The notes under the pieces are model-generated. The model did not search any database. It saw only the letters and a program-made list of their open reading frames with translations, and was not told the DNA's origin. From NCBI RefSeq assembly GCF_026914185.1, contig NC_070575.1:806001-870000 (forward strand): a stretch of 64,000 nt of DNA, in the 5' to 3' direction. This DNA comes from Puccinia triticina (lineage: Eukaryota; Basidiomycota; Pucciniomycetes; Pucciniales; Pucciniaceae). Of this stretch, positions 32,775-43,751 are shown piece by piece. Within the stretch, counting starts at the first letter, position 1. The number at the start of each line of letters is the position of its first letter. A program made the position numbers and the translations under genes.

Positions 32775-32859
32775 GTGTCTGGTGAGAGTCAAACTCACGA
32801 CCTCAGCTATGCTGAGACACATACTAGAGTGCTGCCTTTACCAACTAGGCTACAGACGC
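32775..32859 (-). tRNA. tRNA-like sequence (class II size), probably a pseudogene
   Basis: On the minus strand the 85-nt segment has acceptor halves GCGTCTG and CAGACAC (one mismatch), a D-arm with the Pol III A box TAGCCTAGTTGG, a long variable-arm hairpin CTCAGC/GCTGAG, and a T-arm GTGAG-TTTGACT-CTCAC with a one-base-off B box. The anticodon stem does not form five good pairs and the anticodon is unclear. It may be a decayed tRNA or a tRNA-derived SINE head. Confidence 0.4.
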
Positions 32860-33007
32860 TTGTGGCTGCCAGCTGGGTGGTTGGTTGGTAGTGCTCATGG
32901 GTTGATCCGACAGCCCTCCATACTGTGGTGATACATCATGGTAGCAGACTAACAGACAACTCAACATCCTCCATTCAGCAAAAGGGTCTCACAACCACTT
33001 TTGAGTC

Positions 33008-33110
33008 TTACACCGTTTGGCACCAATATAATCAGCAATATATTTCACAAATATTTTGTGATTATATTGGTGAAATACCAATGGTGTTTGGCACAGTGAT
33101 ATATTTAATT
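33008..33110. repeat. MITE-like fragment with GTTTGGCACC
   Basis: CACCGTTTGGCACCAATATA, a perfect 14-bp inverted repeat CACCAATATAATCA (33021-33034 and 33059-33072), and a second GTTTGGCAC near 33088 resemble the Tourist-like ends at 22097. Complete ends and a target duplication were not seen. Confidence 0.4.
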
Positions 33111-33199
33111 TCCTGTAATTAGCTACCTCTCAATATATCAGCAGCTCAGACCCGGCAAAACATAAATATCAAACACCCTCTCCACCACTCATGGAGAGG

Positions 33200-33720
33200 C
33201 TTGGCCGGTGCTCAATGTGTACATAAACTCTTGATGATCTCAATGACCAGTTGAATGGTCATCAAGAAGGAGGATACATACACCTTCTAGATTCAGGTGT
33301 TGTGTCTTCCTTCTTGATGACCAGTCAACCAGTGATCAAGAGGTTGGGTATACTCCTCTGGATGAGCAATTGAACAGGCCATACTCCTCTGGATGACTGT
33401 TTGAACAGGCCATAATCCTCTGGATGACCATTAACACAGGCCATACTCCTCTGGATGACCGTTTGAACAGGCCATCCCAAAGCCTCTTGATGGCTTGTTT
33501 TACTGGAACCGGTCAAGGATATTGACTGGTCATCCACATTGAGATTGATCAAGAGGACTTCAACCTTTTGATGACCAGTTTACCGGTCATCAAAAGGGTG
33601 AAATCCTCCAGAGACCATAAACAGGTTCTGTTTTTGTTTTTGATGACTGGTCAAGCGGTCATTGAGAGGGAGAAGTTCCTTGGGATGGATTTTTTGCATG
33701 GTCATCCCAAAGGTGAACAA
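33200..33720. repeat. Palindromic satellite, TGATGACCRGT type
   Basis: Repeated inverted pairs such as TTGATGACCAGT with ACCGGTCATCAA, interspersed with GGCCATACTCCTCTGGATGA units, are present. It is related in motif to the arrays at 1-127 and 10714-10985. No gene. Confidence 0.65.
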
Positions 33721-34221
33721 TCTGTGTTGGACCTGGGTGAAGTGTACATATTAATTATTTTGCATGCTGACAAACGCTAGCAATATATTAGGATCCTGAA
33801 AACCTCCTATAAGGGTATTATGGTCTGATCTGTGGAGAGGAAGATGGAGTCTGGGGGTTCTGGATCCAAGATGGTAGATTGCAGGATGATGAAGAGGCTT
33901 GGATCTCCAGGCTCTCAAAACTTGTGCATGGTTTGTGACATGTACGTGTAGTCTATGTACATGTGAGTCTGTGCTGCGGAGCCCGTGCTACAGCTCATAA
34001 CAAAGGGCCTGTACCATACAAAATCTGTTTTTCCCACACAAGGAAAACAGCTTTCTTTTTTCAATGTTCAGTTTATCAAGAGATAAAAAAAACAGCCTCC
34101 CATAATTGTGTACCACAACTGCAGGCTTCCTGCACTGCTCTCCTGGACCAAACTGTGTATGTACATACATAAATACATAGAACATGGGTCCGGGGGGATG
34201 GAAGGTCCTCAACACTAGACC
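33721..34221. other. No gene; dispersed repeat start at 34005
   Basis: 34005-34018 reads GGGCCTGTACCATA and is followed by a segment resembling, in inverted orientation, 38880-39009. No coding sequence is supported. Confidence 0.4.
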
Positions 34222-34829
34222 AATACATTCATTGTGTATTGTTCCAAGATGAGAGGAGGTGGGAACAAACCTCTCCCTTCCTCTCCGACCAATCTATGTA
34301 GTAATTGTATTGGTTGGAGAGGAAGAATGAGGGAATTTTACTCCAACCAGTGCAATAGACCAGTCTGTCCAAGGGCAAAGGGGAGATGGATCCCATCAGA
34401 CCAATACAATGTATCAATTTGAGGGGAACACTCCCCTTCTTCCTCTTGGACCAATTGTATATTGGGCAGAGAGGAAGAAGGGGAGGATTCCTCTCAAACC
34501 AATCCAATAGAGTGGTCCGGGAGGAAGGGGGAGAGAGCTACTCTCAGATTGAAACATAATACCGGTGGCAGAACCCCCTCTCTTCCTCTCCGGCCAATCT
34601 AGTTGTATTGGTTGGAGAGGAAGGAGAGAATTCCTCTCAGACTGATAACTATATCAGTCTGGGAGGATAGACAGACCAACATGTTGGGTTGGTCCAAGGT
34701 GAAAGATGGACCAATAAATATGTTGCATCGGTCCGAGATGAGAGAGGGACTAATACATATGTTGCATTGGCTGAGGAGAGAGGCCCCAGTGTATTGGTTG
34801 GAGGGGGGTCAGCAGGAGGAAATTGTGAG
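34222..34829. repeat. Palindromic satellite, TTGGTTGGAGAGG type
   Basis: Units contain CTCTCCGACCAAT and its inverted partner ATTGGTTGGAGAGG around a short TGTATT centre, repeated in diverged form. ORFs through it are reflections of the repeat. Confidence 0.65.
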
Positions 34830-35073
34830 AATTCACGCCAAGGCAAAAGGCTTAGCGCTCATAAATTGAGAGAGCGGCCCAAATCTAAATCAGCTGCGGA
34901 ATGTGGTAAGCAAAGCAAACCATTTCCGCAGTCCAAATCAGCCGTGTGGCGTCGTGAAACTGACACATCACTATTGATGAATGCAGGTCCAACACTCGCA
35001 AGCAACAAACTCCGGCCTGTGTACAATCCCGGCTCCAAGCAAATAAGAGCTAGAATATCAGTTGACACCAAAG
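34830..35073 (+). pseudogene. Exon fragment of a rust-type gene family
   Basis: The segment reading NSRQGKRLSAHKL, KPFPQSKSA, then NKLRPVYNPGSK and ARISVDTKG stops at a good GTGAGT donor (35074). The downstream exon was not found. It is similar to the degenerate minus-strand copy at 30843-31058. Upstream it merges into satellite sequence, so it is a fragment. Confidence 0.4.
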
Positions 35074-37350
35074 GTGAGTAACTGATAATTCATGCTCTGA
35101 ACGCCCAAGATGAAAAAGCTAATGCATCATCCCCAAAACTCTCCTAGATAAAGTCGAGGAGAGCAAGACCAACCAAACCATCCCATCTCAAAGAGAAGTG
35201 GAAACAGATGGCAAGTGTTATAGCCACAAAAGCGGCAGAAAGAAACTACAGGCTGATAACACTCACAACTGTGACTAGACATTGTACCGTCATTACTCAG
35301 CCGTTTCGCCGAATACAACCAAGTGGGTCACAAGGACCAAAGACTCAAAAAGAGTAAGAGAACATGAGACTTAAAACAAATAACTAGAAAGGTGCAAATG
35401 AAAGCTAATGAGCTGTCACGGTACTCAGATTGATGCAGGTCAATTATTGGAACCATTGCGCTCCACATCTTTCTTTCACCATTTTTATTCTCACTAAGAG
35501 AGCAGTCTTTTGTTGGAATTTCACTTGTTCTCGCTCTTTCTCTTCCCAATCTTCTTTCTCCTCCCTGACACAAACATGTCACCATTTCTTGTTTGTCTGT
35601 CATGCATGTGCCTTTTTTTTATTCATTCATCCAAGTTTATTAAATCCACACAAATGTGGAAATCTAGATCTAAGTTTTGGTGTATTTTCAATTAAAAAAT
35701 AGCACAACAGAAGAGCACACAATTTAAACAATACACACAGCCATTGAAAATATCCCCAAAGACCCAAAGGCCCTATGGATGACCCTCCAGCTGTGCCAAA
35801 GCAACAAGCAAAAAAGGGCCGGTTGTGAAAAACTCTGTGAAAGAGCTGTCAAGGAGGGGCCTAATCAAGCAACTAGGGGGCTTCCAGGGAGGGGGCGGAC
35901 GAAGCCGGATCCCCTGGGGGGGGGGGGGGGGGGACTTGCCCATCCCTCCCTCTATTAAATACCCATCCACCCACATGCCTTGCATCAGCTCATATCTGTC
36001 TTCAGCTGACCTTGTCTCCACTGACATCTGTTGCCCGCCCAACCCACGCCACTAGCACATCTCGGGATCATTGGCTGCACCACCATCGCCTTCACCACTG
36101 GTATTAATCGTATGTGCCACGGAGCTCAGGGTTGCAGTACAATATTGACTACGCACGCTCGGCTGTGAGTACCCTTCACACTGGACCAGAAACTTGCTCC
36201 GCTTTGGTCTTACTTGCATTTTTTTTTGCAAAATCCTGCCCTTGGAATCTTCTTTTGGTTCGCCAAATACGCTTTGGATTGCAACCTCTTAGTTCGCCAA
36301 ATACATTTTAGATTCTCCATTTCCTATGTATGTTTGTCAGGCTTCCATTGATCAGTTCAAATAAAGTTAAATATGCTATCATAAACAGTTCTGAGTTTGC
36401 AACAACTCGGCACTCCATCGCACACGATGTGTCTCACTGAAAGGTTGACCTGATATATGTACTGTGAGTCTGTGCCTGGCCCACCGGGAACGTGATACTA
36501 CTGCATCCAACCAGATACCCAATGTGTATTGTTCTTACCTGCTGTGTTGATTTTGTTGCGTATCCAGCCTGTACACCAACAAACTCCGAAAGTACTTTCT
36601 AATGTCTGTTGCCAAGAGTACAAAGCTCCGCTCAAACCACCCAGAACTTGAACGCTCGCACCACCAGCCCCTCCAACGACTTTGCAACTTTGAATTTCAA
36701 GAACCTCCGTGTCCAGCTCAAACGCGTGAACAAGGAAGTCATCTGTAGACTCAAGGTGGGCCAGCATCATGCATCTTTCTTTCTATACACAGGACTGAAA
36801 AGAGTTTTGAAAAACATGCATGCCATGCATAGATTGTGGGGCTGCTGTCGCTGACCGAGTCTACCAGCTCATCGGCGCCCTCCTTGTTGCTGCCCATCCG
36901 TCTTCCAAGTGTGAGCATCACCAACCCTTTCTCGCCGCGGCCTCCTCACCCAGCGCACACTTTTCAGGCGACTTGCAATACAACACTCTCCTGATCACCC
37001 CATTAACGTCGTCATCCGTGCCGGTTCCCCTAGCTTTTGAGTGGACACAATCAGCCAGTGGTTTAACACCCCTCCGCCAGCATTTCTGGGAAAGACCCAG
37101 GCCCTGCAATGTCTTATTTTGATCAGCTTGGTCGCCGAGCCCAACCTCTCCTGTCTGCTCTTGTCCCAGGCCAACCGTCACTCCAATGGCAGTCACAGGG
37201 TATCCGGAGACAGCAGCCCTCTAGCCCTTATATCAGATGACAAAGAATTAAGTTGCAAAGATTCCGACGACATGAGGAGACCTGTCAAAGCTGCCAAGCC
37301 TTCTTTGGTGGGAGACAATGTGGATTGGATGTGTGCACCACCTGATTTTT
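35074..37350. other. No supported gene; G18 run; possible exon pieces
   Basis: 35916-35933 is a run of 18 G. Near 36650-36756 a segment reading FATLNFKNLRVQLKRVNKEV ends before a GTGGGC donor-like site, and 36110-36168 ends at GTGAGT, so a decayed gene is possible. No coherent exon chain or family was found. Confidence 0.35.
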
Positions 37351-39420
37351 GTTAATTACCACTCAAAGGCCCTCCGGCTTGTTCTTCTGAAACTTTCTAT
37401 TTACTAGCTGTTAGAATTGGTTATTTTTGAGAAAAAATCATAATTTAATACCCAAGAAACACAAAACAAAAAACTTTTGAATGTCTCCAAGATTTGTTCT
37501 AAAATATCCTATCCCATTGTATTTGACTGACATGTAATCTCATGCCTCTCAGGCCTGGCATAGGACAAAAGTAATTGTCTTGGATTCACTTAGGGTGTTC
37601 AAAGTTGACTTGCATAAAATCATAAAACCATAAAATTATAGAATTCTGAGCTGAAAAAAATATGTACCACCCAAACACTCAAATTACAGCAAGATTTCTA
37701 GAATGGTACATATGGAATCATCACTTGAAAGGTTCATGATTTTATGATTTTATGTATTAAAAATTTTATGATTTCAACTTTGAACACCTTAACTATTTAT
37801 TCTCAACCTGATTTGAGTATGTATACACACATCTGTTTCAGCCACTGAAACCAAACTGTGCAGATTGAAAAAACCTCAACTATACCCTTGTATTTGACTG
37901 AAATGTACCCTCATTCCTCTAACAACATTACTGCCACATTGGAGTGATCACCCATGAGCTGGAAACATTTTCCTCTGAAAAGAAAACAAAAATATACAAA
38001 GATGATTGCTTTCTGCAATCTGCATCTGTCACCTACATATGCACATCAATTTTCAGGCTGTAAAATTGTTAAAATTAGCACAAATACAGAACCTGTAGCA
38101 CTGCCCCTTTGAGACTCTAACTGGTAGAATTTTTCACAAGCTCGTAGAATCATTCTTGGGGAAAGACCTGCCATATGAAATTGAAGAGTATCCATGGAGT
38201 TTAAAGGAATAGATGATTCTCATCAATTTCACGGACTCTGTGTACAAGGAGGGATGCTGAAGTGGTTTGGTAAATGCAAACAAGTTCAACATGTTAATTT
38301 CAGGGCTGTGATGGCATTATGATTGGAGTTCAACATGTTAATTTCAGGGCTGTGATGGCATTATGATTGGAGGGAGCTTAGTATGACACTACTATCAGGG
38401 AACAAGTGGGCCTGAAAATTGTGGTTAGTATTTGCAGCGGCGAAGCCGCCTTGGCCTCTAGTGATGATTAAATCCGCGCCCACAAGTTAACCATATTGTA
38501 TGTAGTCTACTTAAAACCGCTAGACTCCAAGAAATCAAAGCCATCAGTCCTGACTAAACTGAATCCTCGAGTGGCACTTTAGCCCCACTTCGAGACTCTC
38601 TGCTTAGGCACTTTAGCCCCTAAGAGTGAGTAAAAAACAGTCTCTTTTTCAGACTTGTTGTCTGCTATTGGCTAAGCCGATCTTTTTCCTCCGCCCGCTC
38701 CGCTCGCCTCCGGCCAAAAATCCTTCACCTTTCACCAGGTAAATACTTAATTACCCTTCTCAATTTTCTGAGCAAACAAATGATGTTACATACTATGCAG
38801 AGTCTCATAAAGAAATAAATCTATCTTAGTTGTCTGAAATCTTTCACAAATTACTTGTGAGAAACAGGGTCAGACCTGTTTCTGGAAATTAATTGTTTTG
38901 AACAAAAAACAGCTGCTGTGGTACACATTTTTGAGGGGAAACTGTTTTCCGTGAGGAAAGTTGTTTTCCAACGAAAAAACAGCTTTTCAAGCTGCTATGG
39001 TACAGGCCCAACTGGGTGGCATGTAAATTCCTGAATTTCACCTACATTCATACAGGGGAATGGGTTTTTTGGCTGATTCATACATTCTCATGTGTAGATA
39101 TGCTTGAGCTTAAATTGGACCAGGGTTCCCAAAAACCCTGATTTTAAGCGGGGATTTGCGGGTTTTAGCCAACTTACCTGAATTTCATTGGAAAATCATA
39201 CATTTACATATCTGGTGTTTCATGCGTACCCTTTTTGGTTTCAAAGCCAATTCATACCATGTTAATGCATACAATTTTGCAAAAAAAATGCAAAAATTCA
39301 TACATTTTCATGCCGCTCATTTATCGGGGGTTTCCAGAGTCCTGATATATTAGTTTAATCTTAATTTTGGGTGTAATAGTCAAAATGTCACAGATTAAAT
39401 TGTTTGTGATTATTTCACTG
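37351..39420. other. AT-rich, gene-free; hairpin core at 38434-38462
   Basis: The section contains the second copy of the 29-bp core GCAGCGGCGAAGCCGCC...CTCTAGT, a direct duplication of AGTTCAACATGTTAATTTC (38282 and 38329), and a hairpin-rich segment 38880-39009 ending GGTACAGGCCC. No ORF is convincing. Confidence 0.45.
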
Positions 39421-42109
39421 ATTAGGGGGGTTCACAATTGAATTTTACTAAACTTTGGAGCCAAATTTAAGGCCTGTATGAACAAAGTTTTAAAATTTTG
39501 GCAAAATGCACAGCAGCAGGTGATACTGATCAATCAGTGCAATTTATCAATTTTTTTAGAAAATGTTCATAAACACCTTGAAATGTGTCCCAAAGTTTTG
39601 TAAATTTCAATCACCAGGGGGGAAAGTGTTGCACTCTCTAGAGAGTGCCAGGCCGTAATTTTGTATGTTGTTTTGTCTCATGTGAGTTCAATGTGGAATT
39701 TACCTCTATGTTCAATTTCTTACCAATACAATTGTAACTGTAGTTCAAGTCTTTGTGAAATGATGTGTAACTCAATGCCAACACACAAGTATCTATCTGC
39801 TGAATTTTTGTGTTTGTTTCATCATGATTACAATTGCAGAAGTGAGATTTATTGCACACAAACTTTTCAAAGAATGTACCTATCTTTATGCTCAAATTTG
39901 TTCTTAGCCAAGTGCCAGGGAATATTTTGATTTGCAGAATTTTTCATTCAAAACCCACATAAAATCACATTATGGAACATACTTGTAAGAAATAGCAAGT
40001 TCAGAGGATCTGCCAACTGGCGGATGAATTGTTGTGGCATATTTCTGACATGCCAATTACCCTATCAAATTGGCCGGAAAGTGGTTTGAAACAAGATTTT
40101 CATTCTTCAACTATTAAAACATGTCAAAGCTAAGAAAATCTGTGTAACATGCAGTTAAACTCTCAGCAATATGAAATGTGAAAATACCGGATTCAGATTT
40201 CCCTACCATATTTACCAAGGGATCAACCATAATTTTTTGAGTTTTCAGCGTCAATAGCTGTTCATTTTGGAATATGCACCTTGCCTAGTACATGACCACA
40301 AATTGTACACTTTTGTAAATTTAACTTAACTGAAAAATGCAGTGTAGAATCCTCATGAAGGCTGCTCAAGGGAAAGGGGGTAGAGTAGTGGATAATCAAA
40401 GGTGCACCAATTTTCCCTTGCTTCTGAAACTAGCTGGAGAACTAATTCAACAGCTGGTCTGAGAACTCCAAATTGAACAGTCAATTCTTAAATACCCACG
40501 CAAATCACAGTATGGGTAGCACCATTTTTCTTGTAGACTGATCATCTTACATCTTTTCCCCCACCATTTTCCATTAATTTTCTTTTATGTTTAGAATTAG
40601 TTCATCACAGGTCCCTTTGTTTCCATGTTGATGGTGCAACAACATGGTGTGTATTTCTCTCATAAAATGGTGCTAAATTATTTCTGGCTGTTATTTAAAG
40701 ACTTCTGCACTGTGCAATTTCTGTATCCAGACCACTTAAAATCATTGGCCATGGGCCAGCAGCAGTGACACAAATATGGGGGGAAAAGTGTTAAAAAAAT
40801 TGTGTCTGGGGGTTTGAAGGTTGTCACAAGTGAACTATGGACGCGTGGGGAAACACAGATTGGCCTAACATCCCCCTGTTTGCCCGGGGAGGGTTGATTT
40901 TCTTATGTAATGTCCACCCTTATGTTTGGGCAAACATTGGGGTGGACATGGTTAAAATATCACACTTTTCCCCGGACTTGATGAACAGTGGTTTTTGTTC
41001 ATCGCGCTGGGAGGTACCTTCTCATTGGCCACCACAAGCTGGCCATCCATATGGGCTTTTCTGATCTCTGTGGACTGCTTATACTGACTCACAAGCTTGG
41101 AAAAGCCAGCGCGATGACCAGTATGTCCTGGTTATCGCAAGAGGGCTCCCCCGACTTGGGGACCCCTTTATTTTGTCCACCCTATTGTTTGGCCGTACAA
41201 TAGGGTGGACAAGTGTGGAAATCAATCCACTGCCTCCCCAAAGCCAAATCCGATGACCAGTACCTACTGGTCATCACATGAATGCCCTATCCCGAGGACC
41301 AGCCCATACTGGTCATCAAGGAAGCCTTCCCAAGCTCTCAAGGCAGCATATACTGGCCATCCAGCTCGCAAAAGCCCAGCCGGATGGCCAGAATCTACTG
41401 TGTATTGATCTGGGAGTTCCCCAGCACAATTGATAGTAATTACTGGTTTTTCAAGATCATAAAAGCCCTCCTTGATGAATATCATGTAATTTTCATTTAG
41501 CATGGCGGCTCATAGCCCAGTAAACTTTAATCAAGTGGATACCATCCCCAATCAATGGCCGGTATACACCAGTTATTAATATGAGAATCCCTTACCTCAA
41601 TGGCCATACACAACAGCCATTGAGTTGAGGATTTCTCCACTCAAATGCTGGTATAAATGGTCATCAATTGGAGGATGTATTCACTTCATGGAAAATAAAC
41701 AGGATCATGGAGTGGAGAAACCCCCCACCTGATGGCCATCTAAATTAGTCATCACATGGAGGGTTTCTCTACTTGATGGCCATGTAACCCATTAATCAAT
41801 TGGGGTTTGTCTTGAATTCATGGCCAGGTCACCTGTCATTGGAGAATCTGTGTGTGTACTTGCTGTCAAGTGGAGAAAGCCATTATTTGAGTTTAATTCA
41901 CCAAATCCAACAAGATGTGATACAGATAAGATCAGTATTAGTTGAGTATGAACACACGGCCAACACACAACTCATTTACACATGGGGAAATGGTTTATAT
42001 CTGGCAGACTTCTAGACAGAAATTATGGCCTGGCACTCTCTAGAGAGTGCAACACTTTCTTCCCTGGTGAATCGTGAACCCCCCTATTATATCGGTGCCA
42101 AACGGGGCC
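39421..42109. mobile_element. Large inverted-repeat element enclosing a satellite
   Basis: The left side has TTAGGGGGGTTCAC (39422) and CACTCTCTAGAGAGTGCCAGGC (39630-39651). The right side carries the inverted copies at 42027-42048 and 42074-42087, then ends ATATCGGTGCCAAACGGGGCC with TTA, the Tourist-type terminus. The left terminus itself is missing. About 2.3 kb lies between the arms, including the satellite at 40980-41880. No transposase ORF is seen. Confidence 0.5.
40980..41880. repeat. Palindromic satellite, GATGACCAGTA/TACTGGTCATC type
   Basis: Repeated GATGACCAGTA with TACTGGTCATC pairs are joined by CCC-rich or AT linkers. Units become more diverged to the right (GATGGCCATGTAA type). 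Motif and palindromic design match the arrays at 10714 and 33200. Confidence 0.6.
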
Positions 42110-42112
42110 TTA

Positions 42113-42539
42113 AATCTTGAATATCCCTTACGGGGTTGATTTTTATAGCTGACCAACTCCACACTCATCTTGGGCTGCGCTAAAGCCCACGGCCCACGGA
42201 CCCAAGCATGGTAAGTTTTCTTCTCTCTTTTCTCTCCTTCGTGTTTTTGCTAGGCAGCATATGAGAAATCAGGCTTCAAGGTGCGACATAAATAGATTTA
42301 CCTCCCATCTGGTTCGAGCTGTTTTGGCATGAGCGGTAGTGTCCCGGCTTCAGCCGCAGCCGGGTGACCTAGGTCAAACAACAAGAGCCACCCACATTTC
42401 TCACGGAGAGATGTGACTGCGTACTGCGCCTAGGCCGCCCATATATTCTCCCGCCTCTGCTGTTGGCTCCCACCACCCAACCCGCATCCTCCCAAGTACA
42501 TACAAGCCGGCCTCAACATCAAATCTTCTTCAGAACGAA
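42113..42539 (+). promoter_or_regulatory. Presumed promoter/5' UTR of eEF1B
   Basis: Between the transposon end and the ATG lie a pyrimidine-rich run (TCTTCTCTCTTTTCTCTCC at 42219), ATAAATAG and CATATATTCTCCC. Pyrimidine tracts are common before highly expressed fungal translation genes. No start site is mapped. Confidence 0.4.
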
Positions 42540-43751
42540 ATGGGTGAGTTGGTTATCCCTGCTGCACCGCCTGAATCCTGCCGCTGACCTCTCTTTGTTT
42601 CGCCGCCCAAACTACCAGGCTTCGATTTTACCGGTAACGACTACTCTCAATTGGAGCAGCATGTGTATGACAAGAGCTACATCGAAGGGTTAGTTGAGCC
42701 TTTTGCATGGTTGTATAGATCGAGCTTTCGTGATGATCTACATGTTTGGTCCGTGTTTCTGAACACCGTTGGCCGAGGCACAGGCGGCTTAAGACCCCGA
42801 CCTTGTTCTCCGGAACACCTCGGCACACGATGCTGACAACTTCATACCAACCCCTCTGATCCTGCTCGATCTTTTCTTTGATGAAGATTCTCTTGAAAGA
42901 AGCTTATTACTGACTTGCATCCTTTATCTTACTTTTTTTTCAAGTTACGCACCCTCCCAAGCTGATGTAGTAGTTTTTCTAGCTATCGCCTCGTCCCCCG
43001 ACGTGAAGAAATATCCTCAGTCTGCCCGATGGTGGGCGCACATCAAGAGCTGGGAGAGTGAACACGCTTCCCTGCCAGGCGAGAAGAAGGAATTATCCTC
43101 TTACGGTCCTGCCAAAGGGTCCACCTCAGCTCGTATGTCCCGTCTGAACTTGCAGATGCTTGCTTCACCTGCATGCTAACACGTCTTTTGACTTACAGCT
43201 GCTGCTGCCGCTGATGGCGATGACGATGATGACATCGACCTCTTTGGGTCTGATGATGAAGAAGTTGACGAGGCCGCTGAGAAGCTCAAGGCTACCCGTC
43301 TCGCAGAGTATGCCGCTAAGAAAGCTAACAAGCCCAAGACCATTGCCAAGGTTTGTTCACTTGATTTCATCTCGATCAATATCAATGGCATAGCCAAGTT
43401 ATTCACATTTCCCCTCATCACAGTCACTGGTCACGCTTGATGTCAAGCCTTGGGATGATGAGACCGACATGGCTGAGCTTGAGAAATGTGTACGGTCTGT
43501 CGAGATGGACGGGTTGGTCTGGGGTCTGAGCAAGCGTCAGTTCATGTTCTTACCTCACCACCTCTGATTTCGTAGCTCAACCTACCCCTTCTAATTTCAC
43601 AGTGGTACCTGTTGGGTACGGAGTTCGCAAGATGCAAATCAGTTTAGTGGTCGAAGATGAGAAGGTCTCTTTGGATGACCTCCAAGACAAGATTTCCGAG
43701 TTTGAAGACTACATCCAATCCTCTGACATCCAGGCCATGCAGAAACTCTGA
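42540..43751 (+). CDS. EFB1: Translation elongation factor 1-beta (eEF1B guanine exchange subunit)
   Basis: Six exons fit exactly: 42540-42543, 42619-42688, 42945-43132, 43199-43350, 43424-43535, 43603-43751 (675 nt, 224 residues). The first coding exon is only ATGG. The N-terminus ([31 protein letters not shown]) is the GST-like part. Then come an acidic linker [12 protein letters not shown], the CAGE segment with Lys-rich helix, and the C-terminal exchange domain starting [15 protein letters not shown] with [13 protein letters not shown] and ending at QKL. It reloads eEF1A with GTP during elongation. The full-length family size and conserved C-terminus argue for a functional gene. An upstream CT-rich stretch (about 42214-42240) and ATAAATAG near 42285 may belong to its promoter. 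Confidence 0.95.

Noticed and set aside
28700..33800. CRISPR-like or regularly spaced array
   Set aside because: Repeats are degenerate tandem or palindromic satellites without uniform spacers, in a eukaryotic sequence.
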